A stretch of DNA of 64,000 nt from Trogon surrucura (GCA_020746105.1 CM036621.1:53912264-53976263), one strand, 5' to 3'; shown: positions 51,094-62,859, numbered from the stretch's first letter. Notes: a model not told the origin generated them from the letters alone. Translations and numbers: made by a program.

Positions 51094-51455
51094 CCTTCGG
51101 AAAAAATAATAATAAAAAAAAAAACCAAAAAACCCCCAAACGCAACCCGAAACACCCGAGGCTGCGAGGCCGGGGTTCGCCTCCCTACCCGGACGCCCCG
51201 CACGGGCGCCCCACTCGGGCTCCGGCGGGGCTCAGCGGGGGGGCGGCGGCCGCTCCGGGGCCGGTGCTGCGGGGCGGGCAGTGTCGGCGGAGCGCCTCTC
51301 CCCTAGGGCGACCCGCGGGGCCGGCGCCTCGGCATCCCCCGGGGCGCGGCAGCGGTGCGGGCTGGGGCGCCGTCTGCGCCTCCTCTCCCTCCCCGCCGGC
51401 GCCTCGCAGCCTTTTCAGGCAGGGCGGCATGTGGCTGTCAGCGCCCAGCGCCGGC
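51094..51455 (-). other. NRP2: Sequence immediately upstream of NRP2 start (probable 5' UTR)
   Basis: This is GC-rich sequence inside the CpG island, interrupted by an AT-rich run (ATTATTATT and A-runs on the plus strand, 51101-51130) next to the start codon. NRP2 in mammals has its 5' UTR continuous with the first coding exon. I infer the same here but see no start-site signal. Confidence 0.45.
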
Positions 51456-51521
51456 ACCGCCCCCCGCGCCCCCCCCCACCCCGCACCCCACCCCACACCC
51501 CGCCCCGCGCCCCGCCCCGCC
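51456..51521 (-). promoter_or_regulatory. NRP2: GC-box / G-quadruplex-capable tract upstream of NRP2 ATG
   Basis: The plus strand is almost pure C runs separated by one or two bases (ccgccccgcgccccgccccg and neighbours), so the coding strand carries more than eight G3+ runs within 66 bases. It contains repeated GGGGCGGGG Sp1-type boxes, and is about 365-430 bases upstream of the start codon. Either 5' UTR or core promoter is possible. Confidence 0.6.
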
Positions 51522-52150
51522 GGACACCGCGGAGGGACGCGGATGTCCCCGCAGCACCTCAGCGGGGGGGAGGGAGCAGGGGCGGGGAGGTGCGGAGCGG
51601 CTCGGCGGTGCCCAGCGCATCCCTGGCCGCGGGTGCCGGCCGGACCCCCCTTTCACGAGCGCTTCGCGGCCTGGCAGCGCGGGGCAGGGCGTGTGTGTGT
51701 GTAAAAAAACCCAAAAAATCCCAACAAAAAAAAAGCCCTGACTGAAATCATTGCAAAAGAGCAGGGCTGTGCGAAGGCAGACACCCAGAAATTGTCAGAT
51801 GGGGGAGCATCAGGACAAGGATTGTCCCTGCTTCGCGGGCTGCCGGCGCAGCCGGCCGAGCCCCAGAAGCGCCGAGCCTCGGCCGCAGCCGCAGCCGCCG
51901 CGCCGCGGGGGGAGCGGGGAGCACACGCTCCCGCGCCTCCACACCCGTGACTGCGGTGCGGAGGGTGCTGCAAGCGGGAAAGGCGAAACCGAAACCGCTC
52001 CGCGACCGCACCGCAGCTCGCTTCCACGCTTCCCCCTCGTTTTCTCGGCATGCCCTGCGAAAACGCGAGCCGGCAGCAGCGGTCGTGCAGCCACGACAAG
52101 CGCGCTCGGAAGTTTGTTCGTCTTTGCCCCCGAGAAGGCGAGAAGACTCT

Positions 52151-55100
52151 GCCTGGATGGGAACCGCCGGGACCTTAAATTCACAGTCCGCAAGCCTTTA
52201 AAAGCCAGTATCTGGCCAACTGGGGCTAACCACACTTCCGTCCTGCTTGAGAAGTGAAATTTCAAAGCACGCACGTGAAACGAGCCCTAAAACCCCACAC
52301 CAAAAAGCTACTAGAAAACAAATTATGCCGTTATCAGTCCCTAGATGATAGAGTCCAACTTCCAAATACACAGTAACAAAGGGATTAAAACTGCGTTTCC
52401 TAAGGTTTTTTAAGTGGGTAATTAGTGAAGCGATACTGGCATGTGGCAGAAGTGAGATACATCATTGTGTGGGTGAGAGGAAAAGTATGAACGTTTCACT
52501 GGTATTCGTTTAGGGTGATGAGCCTAATTATTTTGTACTCTGCTGTCTATCAGCTACGGGTAGAATCACCAGCTCACGTCAATGAAATCACGATGCCAAC
52601 CTGTTTGAGCGCATTCACACAACATGAACGCACAGAGTTCCTCCGAGGCTGGGGGAAGTTCACTGACAGCAACAGATTTGGCCTGACAGATAGATCTGAT
52701 ATTTCAGCCGCTACCTTGCTGGCTGTAGCATCCCTCTTCCCTCTGTATGTTTTGATACCTGATTTTGCATCTTCTGTGGCTCAAGTGTGCTCCAACACCT
52801 TTTGGAGGCAATGCAAAGCCAGTGGCAACTGAGCCTACTGCTTTATTTATTGTATTTTTACAGGCAATTACGCAACTATTATTTACTACTTGCTTATAGT
52901 TAGACTACTATCAAGCTAGCAAAGTGTGATTTTTTGTGTGTATAAATAGCCCTTGCAAACCATAACACAGATATTGGAGTGTAATATAAACCCACAGCAT
53001 GAATCATTCCTCTCTTGAGATTTGCATGGGAAAGGAAGAGGTTACCAAGCCCTAATCAGGGATGGCCCCATGTCACACACACATACACCAGAGGGGCAAC
53101 TTTCCTCTCATTACATTCAGTCAGAGTTTCCCCTGGTTCAGGTCAATAAAAAAGTGCAAGGACAACCTTGAACTGGTATCAGCTCTGATCCACTACTGAC
53201 TGAAGGGAAGACAACCCTAGGAATGAAAATGATGACGGGAAATGAAGTTACCTGCTACTCCACAGAGGTTTCTCTCAGCTGCTTTTCAACAGCTCTCCAC
53301 AAATCCAGCCCTGTATTTAGTGTCAGACCTCAAGTCTCCCCTCCATAACATGCTGCTATCAGAAGAGGAAAGGCACAACGAAAATTCCAGGGAGAGTGAG
53401 CTACTGCAGTTTCTACCACTGCAGGTGTTCAGGATAAGATGATAACCAAGCTGGTGACACCTGCTAGTTCAGCTCAGATACAAGAGAGTCAAAAAGACTT
53501 CTTCTGGGAGCATTTAAGATTCAGATCCTCTCTCAGGTTTTGAAGGAACTGCACACAAGGTGATGATATGCACCTTGAACTTACCTCTGCCTGTGTCCAG
53601 AGGCAGCTGCTGCTGCTATGGGAGTTGCTCCACGCACCAATCAAGGCCGGACCTCATCAGCTCTCCATGCCAGGGAAGTTCTACTTCTGCCAAAGGGCTA
53701 AAGGCTCCACTCTCTGTTCAGTCCTCCTGTGGGTATTTAAAACCCATGAGTAAGCACTTGCCAAACCCATCAGAACTGCAGCATTTTTCCATATCCGTAT
53801 GTCAGAAACATCCACAAAACCTCACTGAAAATGAGACAATATGTCATTTAATGGTACTGTAATATTTAATGCACCATCTGCATTAAATTTGGTTGAAGGA
53901 ATTTTGCAGCCCAAGGGTTAGTCAGAGCTGTGATGCAGTGAAATTTCCTCCAACTCCAGCAGAAAGCCTTCGCCTCCTCAAACACTGCCCAGTTTCCTGC
54001 TGCTAACCTGAAGACCCCCACACCTAGGGTTTTCCCTGGCACTCTTCAGCTCTGCTCTACTCTTCCCTCTAACTGCAGCTCCTTTTCACCATTGATCATA
54101 CAGCCTCATTTATTTCCAGTTGCAGCTTCCTCTTACTAAATGAGTCCTTCTCACCCCATGAAGTGCCCATCAGGAGGTGTCTGTAAAGCAGGAAACCCCC
54201 CAGCTTTTCCTTAGAGCCTTTTGCAGTTCTGATTTAAAAGAAAAGAAAATTAAAACTAAGGCATCATGTATTCTTGTAACCTCTCTGGGCTCCAGAGTAG
54301 CTGGACAAACAGGGTCTCTCCCCCAGTTTTATGTCAAAACGCACTATTTCCAACGCAGGACTTGACAGCCTTCCAGAGAAAACAACACGGCAGGACTGAA
54401 ACAGGGTTAGGAATGAAAGCAGAGAAAAATGATACCCAGCCTAGATAAAACCATAAGTATTGTCAGGCAGCAGGAGAGCAGGGACTCACACATTTTTGGC
54501 AGGATACCCGAGGAGCGGGAGCGCGGGGCACAGGGGCAGACAGTGTGGGTTGTTTCCCCGACTCCTCACAGCAGTGCAGACTTCTTGATGCAGTTTTCCT
54601 CCTCCAGACAGTGCTTTGAGATCTTCAGCTAAAAAGCTCTAAGTGCATCATATAAAAATGTTTTTATTAGTCTATCAGGTGCAGGATTACGAGATCTCAT
54701 TTTATAGCCACAAATAGCCAATAATTACCTTAGAATCCCATTAGCCCCAGCCTTCAGCCAGACTGCTTGCTTGGGAATTCGTCCATACTGAAAAAGCAGA
54801 CCGATAGCCCAGCCTGGAGAAAGCAGTTTGGCACGTTGCGTTCAAGTCCATAAACGTCCAGTTTAGAGGTGGCTTAATTAGCAAGCTGCCCAGTTAATTT
54901 TTCACGGGGACTACCACGGCTGCTAATCTGCGCTGAAAGCAGCAGCTGTGGGGTGAGCCCAGAGGCTCTGTGGGTGCTGCAGCAGGTCAGCACTTGCCCA
55001 CCCCACTCCTGCCCATCTCCTCCTAACACGTGTCCCTCCACATTTTTCCAGCAGCCCACCTGCAGGGCAGCAGGGAGCTGCTTTTGCCCGCTTCTCCTGC

Positions 55101-55719
55101 TCACAGATATTTTATACAGGAGGAGCGTTGCTAGCGTGCAGAGGCTACTCTAGTGTTCATAGCTGCAGCGTGGCCTGAAGATCAGGTGGCCACCGCAGGC
55201 CCTGGGCCAGCACTGCCCCACCATGGTGCCAGGAGCTAGCAGAGAGCTGTGCGGAGAGCTGGGGAGCAACACCACTGTGGAGGAAACGAGGGGAAGGACT
55301 GGAAAGGAGAAATGAAAAGAAAAAAGGAAAAAAAAAAAAACCTAGAGGAAAAAGGAGAGAAGAGTGGAGAAGGGAGGTGGTGAAAGAAACAAAGACAGAA
55401 CAAGGGGATGTGGGGAAAATGAATAAACGGCAGAAAACAGGGAAGAGAACAGAGGAAGCAACCTAATGGAGTTAAAATCCATCATCGGATTAGCGGAGAG
55501 AGGGAGAGTGATTCCTTGTGGCTCGGGAGGTGCTCAGCCGCAGGAGGGGTGCGGGCGTGCTGCTGGGGGGCTGCTCTGAGCCTCAGCCTGTGCGGGGGGG
55601 TCAGCAGTGCTGGCTGGGAGGAGGAAAGCCCCTGCATCTTCAGAGTTAATAAAAAAAAGCTTTCAGACTTCAGCAGGCTGACTAAATTAGGCTGAATATA
55701 AAGGTGCTGTATTATTCCT
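52151..55719. other. 5' flank of NRP2, no gene recognised
   Basis: There is ordinary non-coding sequence outside the CpG island. Notable content is a possible conserved element at 54640-54900 with homeodomain/MEF2-like AT words (gtttttattag, caataattacc, ggcttaattagc) and a plus-strand purine tract (55279-55428). No start-to-stop frame resembles a known protein. Confidence 0.6.
55279..55428 (+). repeat. Polypurine tract
   Basis: About 150 bases are overwhelmingly A/G on the plus strand, including A13 at the centre. It has triplex potential and lies about 300 bp downstream (transcription sense of NRP2) of the orphan exon-like ORF. Confidence 0.8.
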
Positions 55720-55952
55720 TCATACGCCAGTGGTATGAAAGGAGGCAATGGGTTCTTTTGAAGCAGCTGCTGTGTAATCCAGGGCTTTCAGGTGTACTTC
55801 AACCAAAAGCTCTCCTGGTTTCAGCAGGTTAACTTCATTAAAGGCTCCATCTACTGCTTTAATGTTCACTGAAATCCCACTGGGTGGGTACATTAGACAG
55901 AAATAACCCCCACAAGATGATTGCATGCTGTTGTTTGGCACAGCAAATGGAC
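55720..55952 (-). CDS. Unrecognised exon-like ORF with strong splice acceptor (hypothetical)
   Basis: A near-perfect acceptor on the minus strand (a C/T tract of about 20 bases ending TTCCCCTTCCAG) is followed by 76 open codons and TGA at 55722-55720. The peptide contains SGISVNIKAVDGAFNEVNLL then KPGELLVEVHLKALDYTAAA. It is balanced in composition, unlike most chance frames nearby. I do not recognise it. The GELLVEVHLKALD stretch faintly resembles the N-terminus of medium-chain dehydrogenases, but this may be coincidence. No upstream exon or nearby AATAAA was found (the nearest minus-strand hexamer is at 54668-54663). It could be the last exon of an upstream gene (PARD3B is the expected neighbour by synteny), a pseudogene fragment, or chance. 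Confidence 0.2.
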
Positions 55953-56580
55953 CTGGAAGGGGAAATGAAGGAGGGGGTCACATAGTGACCCAGGCCTGAG
56001 AGGGCAGTTCCTGAACTGCTGTAACACACCAGTGAGCCCAACCTTTTGCTACTGGCAGCAGAAGCCACTGCAGCAAACACATAAGCCTGTGGGGAGCTAT
56101 CCCTCCTGACCCCATCTCCACGAATAACCTGCTTGGTTCCAGCTTCGCTTTCGTATCCTCCTTCTCCAGGCAGCCACCGGTGCTGGCTTCCAGCTTGCAA
56201 GGAAGGTGTTGATCCCTCCCAGCTTCCTCCTCCACCTGCAAAGTGGAGACCATGGAGCTGTCAAGGCTCTCTGCCTCTGCATCAGACCCTTGCAATTCTG
56301 TTGGCTTTGCTACTGAGGGCTTTGAGTTCCTTATCCCACTGTAGCCATGGGGTGCAGTTAAGACTCTTCAAAAAACAAAAATAATCCCTTGCTAGTGTGA
56401 TGTGACCCAAGCTCTGCATGTTCATCTGCTAAAAGCACCCACCAAGGAGCACCTGGTCAGCTTCATGCTGGAGAAGCTCCAGCTGGACCACACTCCAGGT
56501 AGGGTCAACAGCAAATTTTCCACAGACTGAATTAGGGGGGCATATTTGTGGACCCCTACCTAGTTATGGTCACAAATCCA

Positions 56581-56643
56581 GGGCCTTGTTTAAAGTCTGT
56601 TGAAGCTGGTGGGAGTTCATCCATCAACTTCACTGATGCCTGG
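56581..56643. repeat. Old palindromic repeat family, copy H
   Basis: The copy reads gggccttgtttaaagtctgt, then tgaagctggtgggagttcat, then ccatcaacttcactgatgcc. It has the internal pairing tgaag/cttca around the centre. Confidence 0.45.
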
Positions 56644-59600
56644 ACGTGACCCAAGTGGTTGAGCCCTGCAAAGCCAGCGTGATATCTTTAACTGCAAGAG
56701 CTGCCATTGATTTCCGCCAGGCCGGCTTCCATGGTGTGAGTGTCATGCTCTGTAGTAAGTACTTACAGGGCTGTGTACTTGGTGTTACAAAGGGCCACGC
56801 CAGGAATCTTATTAAAACACCTCCCTAAAAGCACAGACATTCTTAAACCGACAAGTCATTTAGATCCCCTCTCACCTGAAACTTGGCAAACACATTCTTA
56901 GGCCAGAAGTGATTTCTTGTTCCTTATAAACAAAATGCCTTACCACGCTTTGGCTCTTGGCTTGATAGATCCTGGCAAGAAAATGTGTGTGTATATTTTA
57001 AGGGACTTTCTCCTTTGCTTATCATGCGTTAGCGTTTGACCTCTCCTCTCTCCCCCTGTGCCCAGGCACATTCCAGCGTTGGCTCCTGGGGTGGTACATC
57101 GCACAGCCCTGCCAGCAACTGGGGCTAGACACTCCCTCCAGCAGATAGCACATTCTTCTGCAGCACTGTCATGAGAGAAGGCCTTGAGATATGAAAGGTT
57201 TTCTTTCTCTTTTAATCTTTTATTTTCTTTGATGTTCATTTTAAAATAAATTATTGTGCCTTATTTGTATTGCGGTACCTGGCTCTGCAAGGACTGGGAC
57301 CCCTCTGCTGTCCAAACACAGAGTCAAAGACAGTTCTTGCCTCAAACAGTTTATAGTCTGAAGAGACAAAGCAGACAAAGACCAAGAGCCAGATACAACG
57401 TGGATGACAAGCCTGTGGATTACTTTTGCATTTAGTTAACTTGTAAACTGTTGAGGGAGAGATCGCCATTTGACTACGCCTGTGCAATATCAGAGGTAGG
57501 GACTTTCTTCTGATGCTGCTGATACTTGTTTGGAGACAGGTTTTCAACACGGAGCACTTACATGAGGTTGCCCCAGAAAGCCAGCGATTTCTAAGGGAGC
57601 CACTGCTTTTCGCCTGACATCACCAAGCATATGTCAGTGACCCCCAAAAGCAATTGTGTAACAGAAAAAGCCATGTATGTTCTGCTAACAAAAGACAGAT
57701 GAGGCCAGGAAAGGAAACAGATCTAGAGGATCCCAGCTGATAGCTGGAAGCAAGGCCAAGCTGTGTTTTCATTACAGCCAAACACTCCTGTGTTCTGAGA
57801 ATATTTCAAAGTGTGTTTGGCACAGAATTTCTGTGCATGAATACCTTTCTAAAAAACTTCATAGCGGTGCTATGATCTTACTGAAGACAACTCTGCCGGA
57901 TGGATCAGACTGAAGACTGTCATCATAATCCTTCCTTTGACATACGTGCACATCTCAAGTCAGACTGCACATTTTACACTGCTTCCTAGACAAATCCATA
58001 ATCTCAGATGAGCTCTACCCTGCTTCCTTTCCCTTTCCGTGAATGTTTTGAGTCACAGTCATCACCCTTTCCTTTTGGGGATGTTTCCTTATCATTGCAG
58101 ACTAGCATTTTTTCCCCAAGAGGCGTCTTCCCTCTCTCCTCAGGATCCTGCCCATAGACCTCATTGATTTTTTTTCAGTGTAACTTCTCATGGAAATCAA
58201 TGCTGCTGAGGCTGCTTCACAGTCAACAGGATGGCACTGAGGCCCACACCTTAAACAACTACATTGGATGGTCCTCCAGGGAACTGGGACCTGCAGAACA
58301 ACAGTAAGGAAGGTGCCCGTTTTCTGGGCAGCCCTTACAGTCGGCCAGTGTTTCCACCCTCGTGTTCAGCTGCCTTCACAGGACGTTAGGAGCATGTGGC
58401 CCTCCACAAAGCCAGGCTGTGCTTCTTCAGAAGTTCTAACTTAGGACTCAGCACTGAGAATTTGCCAAGGTAAAAGCATGCACTAGAATGGCAACCATCA
58501 GGCAATCTAAAATGAGGGGGGGTTTGTGGCCATGCAGCCACAGATTAGGAGAATCAGTAGGGTCTTTTGGGCTCCCTGAGCCAGACAAGGACACAACCCA
58601 GTGTAAGCCTGCGGGCTCTACTGGACCTTTACCACACTTTGTTTCATTTCCACATTCGCAAAATGGCTCTGCTAATACCTTTTCTCTCCAGCCCCTTGCT
58701 GACTTCTCTGCTCAATTTTGAACTCCTGAATGGTCCCTCCCCGTACACAGCACAGTGTGTACTGGCTACTGTAATACAAGCAGTCCTCAGTTGTAGGTTT
58801 TTTCTTTTTCTTCCTCAGTGTGCTACATTTATCAGCATCAACCACAAGCTCAGCACAGTCAGGCTTTCCCTTACTCTCAGCACCTCAGAGCATTTGGGTT
58901 CGGCAGTCTTGCTATTAATAATACATTGTGCAAAGTTGTTACAGACCTCAAAGTTTTCCATGTGTGTGCTGGAGTTTGATTGTAACTGTGGGTATCATTA
59001 TCATCAAAGAGATTGAGGAATGGCAGCTTTTAGTTAAACAAATGGAAAGCTGTATTTAGTCTCTTTTGCCACATTGTGATAGAAAAGAATAAAGGCTTTA
59101 AAATATATTTTACAGCTGCTGTTTCTTAGGTTTTTCTGCCTTACAATAGTCTCCGTGGTTCTCACTGAGAAGTTTTTGCAAAGGCTTTTTGTTTTTAAGC
59201 ATCCTATTGAAATAACACGCATTAATTGCCTCATTCCTGAGTTTTCTGTTGTGGTGGAAATTTCAGATGGGGGGAGTGGAGGGATGAGCTGTAAAGTGTC
59301 AGCAGCTGAGAGGGGGTGCCCTGGGAGAGTAAAGAGAGAGGGGGCTTAGATGACACACTGCTAGCAGCACGTGAAGGAGAAGTGTTCCCCTGGAAAGTGA
59401 GAAGACAATTGGCAGAAGAGTCTAGGGCTCTCTGAGGGCAGCAGGGCAGAGACAGAGCTGGGAACGGGGAGCCAAAAGTGCTCAGCAAGGAAGTCAGGTG
59501 GAAGCAGGGACAATGCTAGAAAGGAGCAGCATGAGAGTGTGCTCTTAGGAAAGGAAAAAAAAAAGAGCTGGGTTTGTCATACCATGGCCACCAAAAATGA

Positions 59601-60439
59601 GTATCAATGAAGCAATTAGCTATGCGCACAACAGGATCAATGAGCACAGCTTTCCTAGAGGTGCTTAACATGTGGTTGGATCCACAGGTGTATAATAAAG
59701 GTTGAGCTCAGGATTTTCCTGTTGTGATGGCACTAACATGGTCCCTCTGTCCTACCTCCCCAGCTGCTTTTACAAAACTTGCATGAGATTTGTATTTCTG
59801 ACAAAAGCGCCCAATGGTTCAAAAGTCACTGTGGCAGCAGCAGCACATGGTCACATACCATGGAAAAGCCTCTTCTTTTCTTTGCAAGCTTAAGCCAGAA
59901 GTACACATGCGTGTCCTAGTGCTTGGAAAACAGTGCTATCCCAAAGGGCTACAGGTAGTTTAGAAAAGCCACAGTGATTGCAATTACCTCCAATTTACAG
60001 GACACAACACAGAGTTATTAAACCCATTCTGGACAGAGCAGACCCCCCCCCTCCTTTGTTCCTCATGTCCCCGCCTTCCTCTGTGTTCTAAGAAACATTT
60101 TGGCCTTTCACCTGCTTAAAAATACAGAGGCAGTGGCTTTCCCTTCAAAGAGCTCTAACACAACCAGACTGAAAGTGCCCAGGGAAGGGCGTGTAACCTC
60201 CCTCCTTTCCTCGTCTCAGTCCCACAGCATGGTCGCAACAGGTCCTTGGTGGCCGTCACCCAGAGGAGACCGGTTACGCTGCTGATGCCCAACAGAAGGT
60301 GAGCAGCAAAGAAGCACCATCTGTTAAAAACATGAAAGGTGAATTGACAGGACCTCGAGCCGAGTACTGAAACGTAGCTGTGAATCTGAAAGCTTTGTTC
60401 CAAAGAAACGAAGTTGCACTTTAAAATAAGCCCCCAAAA

Positions 60440-60508
60440 TCCCATCCTGCTTCCATTGAAGGCAATGGCAAAATTCCCACTGGTTTAACGAGGAACAGGA
60501 TCAGGCCA
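60440..60508. repeat. Old palindromic repeat family, copy I
   Basis: Outer arms atcctg (60444-60449) and caggat (60496-60501) pair. An inner hairpin, ccattgaaggcaatgg (60453-60468), has perfect 6-bp arms. The right end reads aggatcaggcc. Confidence 0.55.
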
Positions 60509-60529
60509 CTTCCAGACAGATTTACAGCC

Positions 60530-60785
60530 AACATATGCTGTAATGCTCACATACTGCATGCGCTTACGTCTATTTCCAGCCATGTTAAAAAATTATAGCA
60601 AATGCCTATGGATTTGTGCGTATGAGTTATTGTGCTGCTAATGAGAGGAAGAATTACCCGAACATGGTTTAGCTGGTCATCTGTTGCCAGCACAGATGAA
60701 ATTGCTGGGTCATTCACTGGCTTCGTATCGCTGTTCATCCCATTAGCAATTCCATTAGAATTATTGCAAAATGTAACTCAATTTC
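60530..60785. promoter_or_regulatory. AT-rich block with clustered homeodomain-type words (possible enhancer)
   Basis: Words such as cattagcaattccattaga, gctaatgag, gggtcattc and aaattatagcaaat are crowded together in flank DNA about 9.5 kb upstream of NRP2. No conservation can be measured here. It is listed only as a candidate. Confidence 0.2.
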
Positions 60786-60803
60786 TTTTTTTTTTTTTTT
60801 TTT
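60786..60803 (+). repeat. T18 run
   Basis: A homopolymer of 18 T directly follows an AT-rich block. It could be the tail of a minus-strand retro-insertion, but no body is recognisable. Confidence 0.8.
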
Positions 60804-62859
60804 GGCGGATGTGGAGAGGGACACAGACTGTCTTTGCAATTAGAGCTGCTAGAGAATTGGAACTGAAGCTGAGGGCACACTCCTGTGCCACACGGCAGCT
60901 ACTGACGGGACATGCTCCTCCAACAGGATCACTTCTGCTGAACTGGGGGAATAGGAGAGGTTTTAGGCAATGAAATAAATCATGTTCTTACGGCTAAAGG
61001 CTTCTACTCATAACACGTGCACGCTTATGTGCTAGAAAGCTCTGCCTGATTCATTCCCACATGGTCCATGCTTTGGGCAGCTGAGTCTGTCCTTCTTAAA
61101 CATTAAGAAGTTTGCAGGCTAAACTCCACACAGATCTTATTTTTCAAAAGTACTGCCAAGAGCCAGCATGTTTCCCAGAAGCCACTGTTTGCCAGTCCCT
61201 TCAGTAACCAGGCCCCACGTTCTTTGCAGCTATCATTACAAAAAAAAATAAAAGAAGAAAATAATCTCATGGCTGAAGCCTCCCTCCCCTCACTCCTCCC
61301 ACTTGAAAAAAAAAAATCTATTGTTTTCTTGTAATTGATCAAGCATAAACATTCAGCTCTACAGTTTTAGGACTAATCACTCTACTTCTAAGACACGTGT
61401 TCACAGCTATGCAAGGCACCAGCTGCTGTCATTCCAATGGATATTAATTTATATTGTCTCCCGCTCTCGTCCTCCCTGCGCCGACACACAAAGGGAGCGG
61501 GGTGGCGGCGGGCGCTTTAGATGAAGACATCTGCTTGAAAGGCAGACAGTAGCCGTGCTGCTGAGATTGCACCTGGGCTTTCACTGGAAAAAAATCAGAC
61601 ACACTAGTTGCTTCCTGGCACTCCAGGCTTTGGTACACACACACAGGGTTTTAACTACCATCGTTTACTTATTACCTCACTTAAAGCTAAACAAAATCTT
61701 GGGACAGAGGGAGGGAGGCAGACTTCAGGAGCAAAACCGAGCTGACTGAAATAAAATATCACGGACATGCAGTGCAGTGGGGCGGGGATGGTGAGGAGAG
61801 GGAAGTGGAAAGCTGAAGCCTTTAATTTTGCCACCTTAAAAGGTTCTTCCGTGATGGTCAGCTCCTCTCCGGAGGAGCAACCTGGGCTTGTGTGCAGGAT
61901 GAACTCAGCCACCTGCAGCCTGAAGAGGTGGAGAAGAGGACTTGTTGGTTGTCCTCTGTGAGATCCCACAGACACAGACAAAGTGTGACACTGGTGGCTC
62001 AAGCCTAGGACCCTGCTACAGCATAGACAGTTGGTCTCTCCCTCAACCCCCAGCCAGTTGCCAATAACCAAAATGGAAGCATTGGGCACAAATTCACAAG
62101 CTCTCCCTGTCTGCAGTGTGATGGTACACTCCACCATGGAGTTGGCCACAGACCTCCTCCCGTACTGCCGTGAGCCACTTCTCCTTCAGCGGGGGAAAAG
62201 CGCTGTGCCCAGGGACACACACGGGCTGACGTGCTCTGGTAGAACAGCCTGTTCTGCTCAAGTGTTCAGATACCATCTCCCAGTTAAAGCAAAGCTGAGG
62301 GCTTGACTATAAGGGATATGAAGGATTTTTTTTTTCTCCTAGGAGCAGGGCTGTTTCCCGATTCCTTCACGTTCGCTAATCAAATACCAATGTGACTCAG
62401 GTCATGTTACATTATGGCTGTCAGCTCTAAGCACATACTGTATTTTTCATGTCTAGTCCTGGTCTCCCGTGTTGTGTTGCTGTTCCACCCCCAGAGGCAG
62501 CACTAGAAGACTTTTCCTTATTACGTGCCTTGTGGTTTTACTTGGAAGCCCTACTCCAGGCTTCGATCTGGTGCTGCCACATGCCATGCAAATGGCTGGT
62601 GAAAAGTTTACTAAGTGAAGGAGCTGGCGAAGCAGTTGCTCTGTGGCATTTAATTACACTAGAAAAGAGCTGAGGAATGGTACTGGGCAGTTCAGATAAG
62701 AGGTGCTGTTTGCCCATGCTTCCTGCAGCAATTTTTCAAAACCAAGAACTAGGCTCCAACTGGGGACGTATTTCACTCTTTTTAAAATGCAGATGGACAC
62801 AAAGGTTTGGAATTCTTCTTCATAATGTCTGAGCTAGTAGAGTTCCCGAGACTACTGTA

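Larger units (their letters stand above)
50250..52150. promoter_or_regulatory. NRP2: CpG island spanning NRP2 exon 1 and presumed promoter
   Basis: CG dinucleotides are dense and GC content is visibly high from about 50250 to 52150, in sharp contrast to flanks where CG is rare. Exon 1 lies inside it. Multiple GGGGCGGGG/CCCCGCCCC boxes and a GCCGCC-rich stretch at 51880-51915 are present. I see no convincing TATA box at a defined distance. This fits a dispersed-start CpG promoter directing transcription leftward; the exact start site cannot be read. The boundaries are by eye. Confidence 0.8.
55953..62859. other. 5' flank of NRP2, no gene recognised
   Basis: The stretch is intergenic in character, with two palindromic repeat copies (56581-56643, 60440-60508), a T18 run (60786-60803) and an AT-rich possible regulatory block (60530-60785). 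Open frames on both strands are short and low in similarity to anything I know. Confidence 0.6.

Noticed and set aside
50862-51704. 280-codon open frame on the plus strand across the CpG island
   Set aside because: It is extremely P/R/A-rich, as any frame in CG-dense DNA, and runs antisense through the real NRP2 first exon and G/C runs. No domain is visible.
54790-54850. 'cagcctggagaaagcag' as another CR1 fragment
   Set aside because: Only about 15 bases resemble the CR1 body word and the surroundings do not extend the match.
55975-55991. GGGTCAC ATA GTGACCC palindrome as an estrogen response element
   Set aside because: An ERE needs GGTCA and TGACC spaced by 3. Here the spacing is 5, so it is not a canonical site, though the palindrome itself is real.
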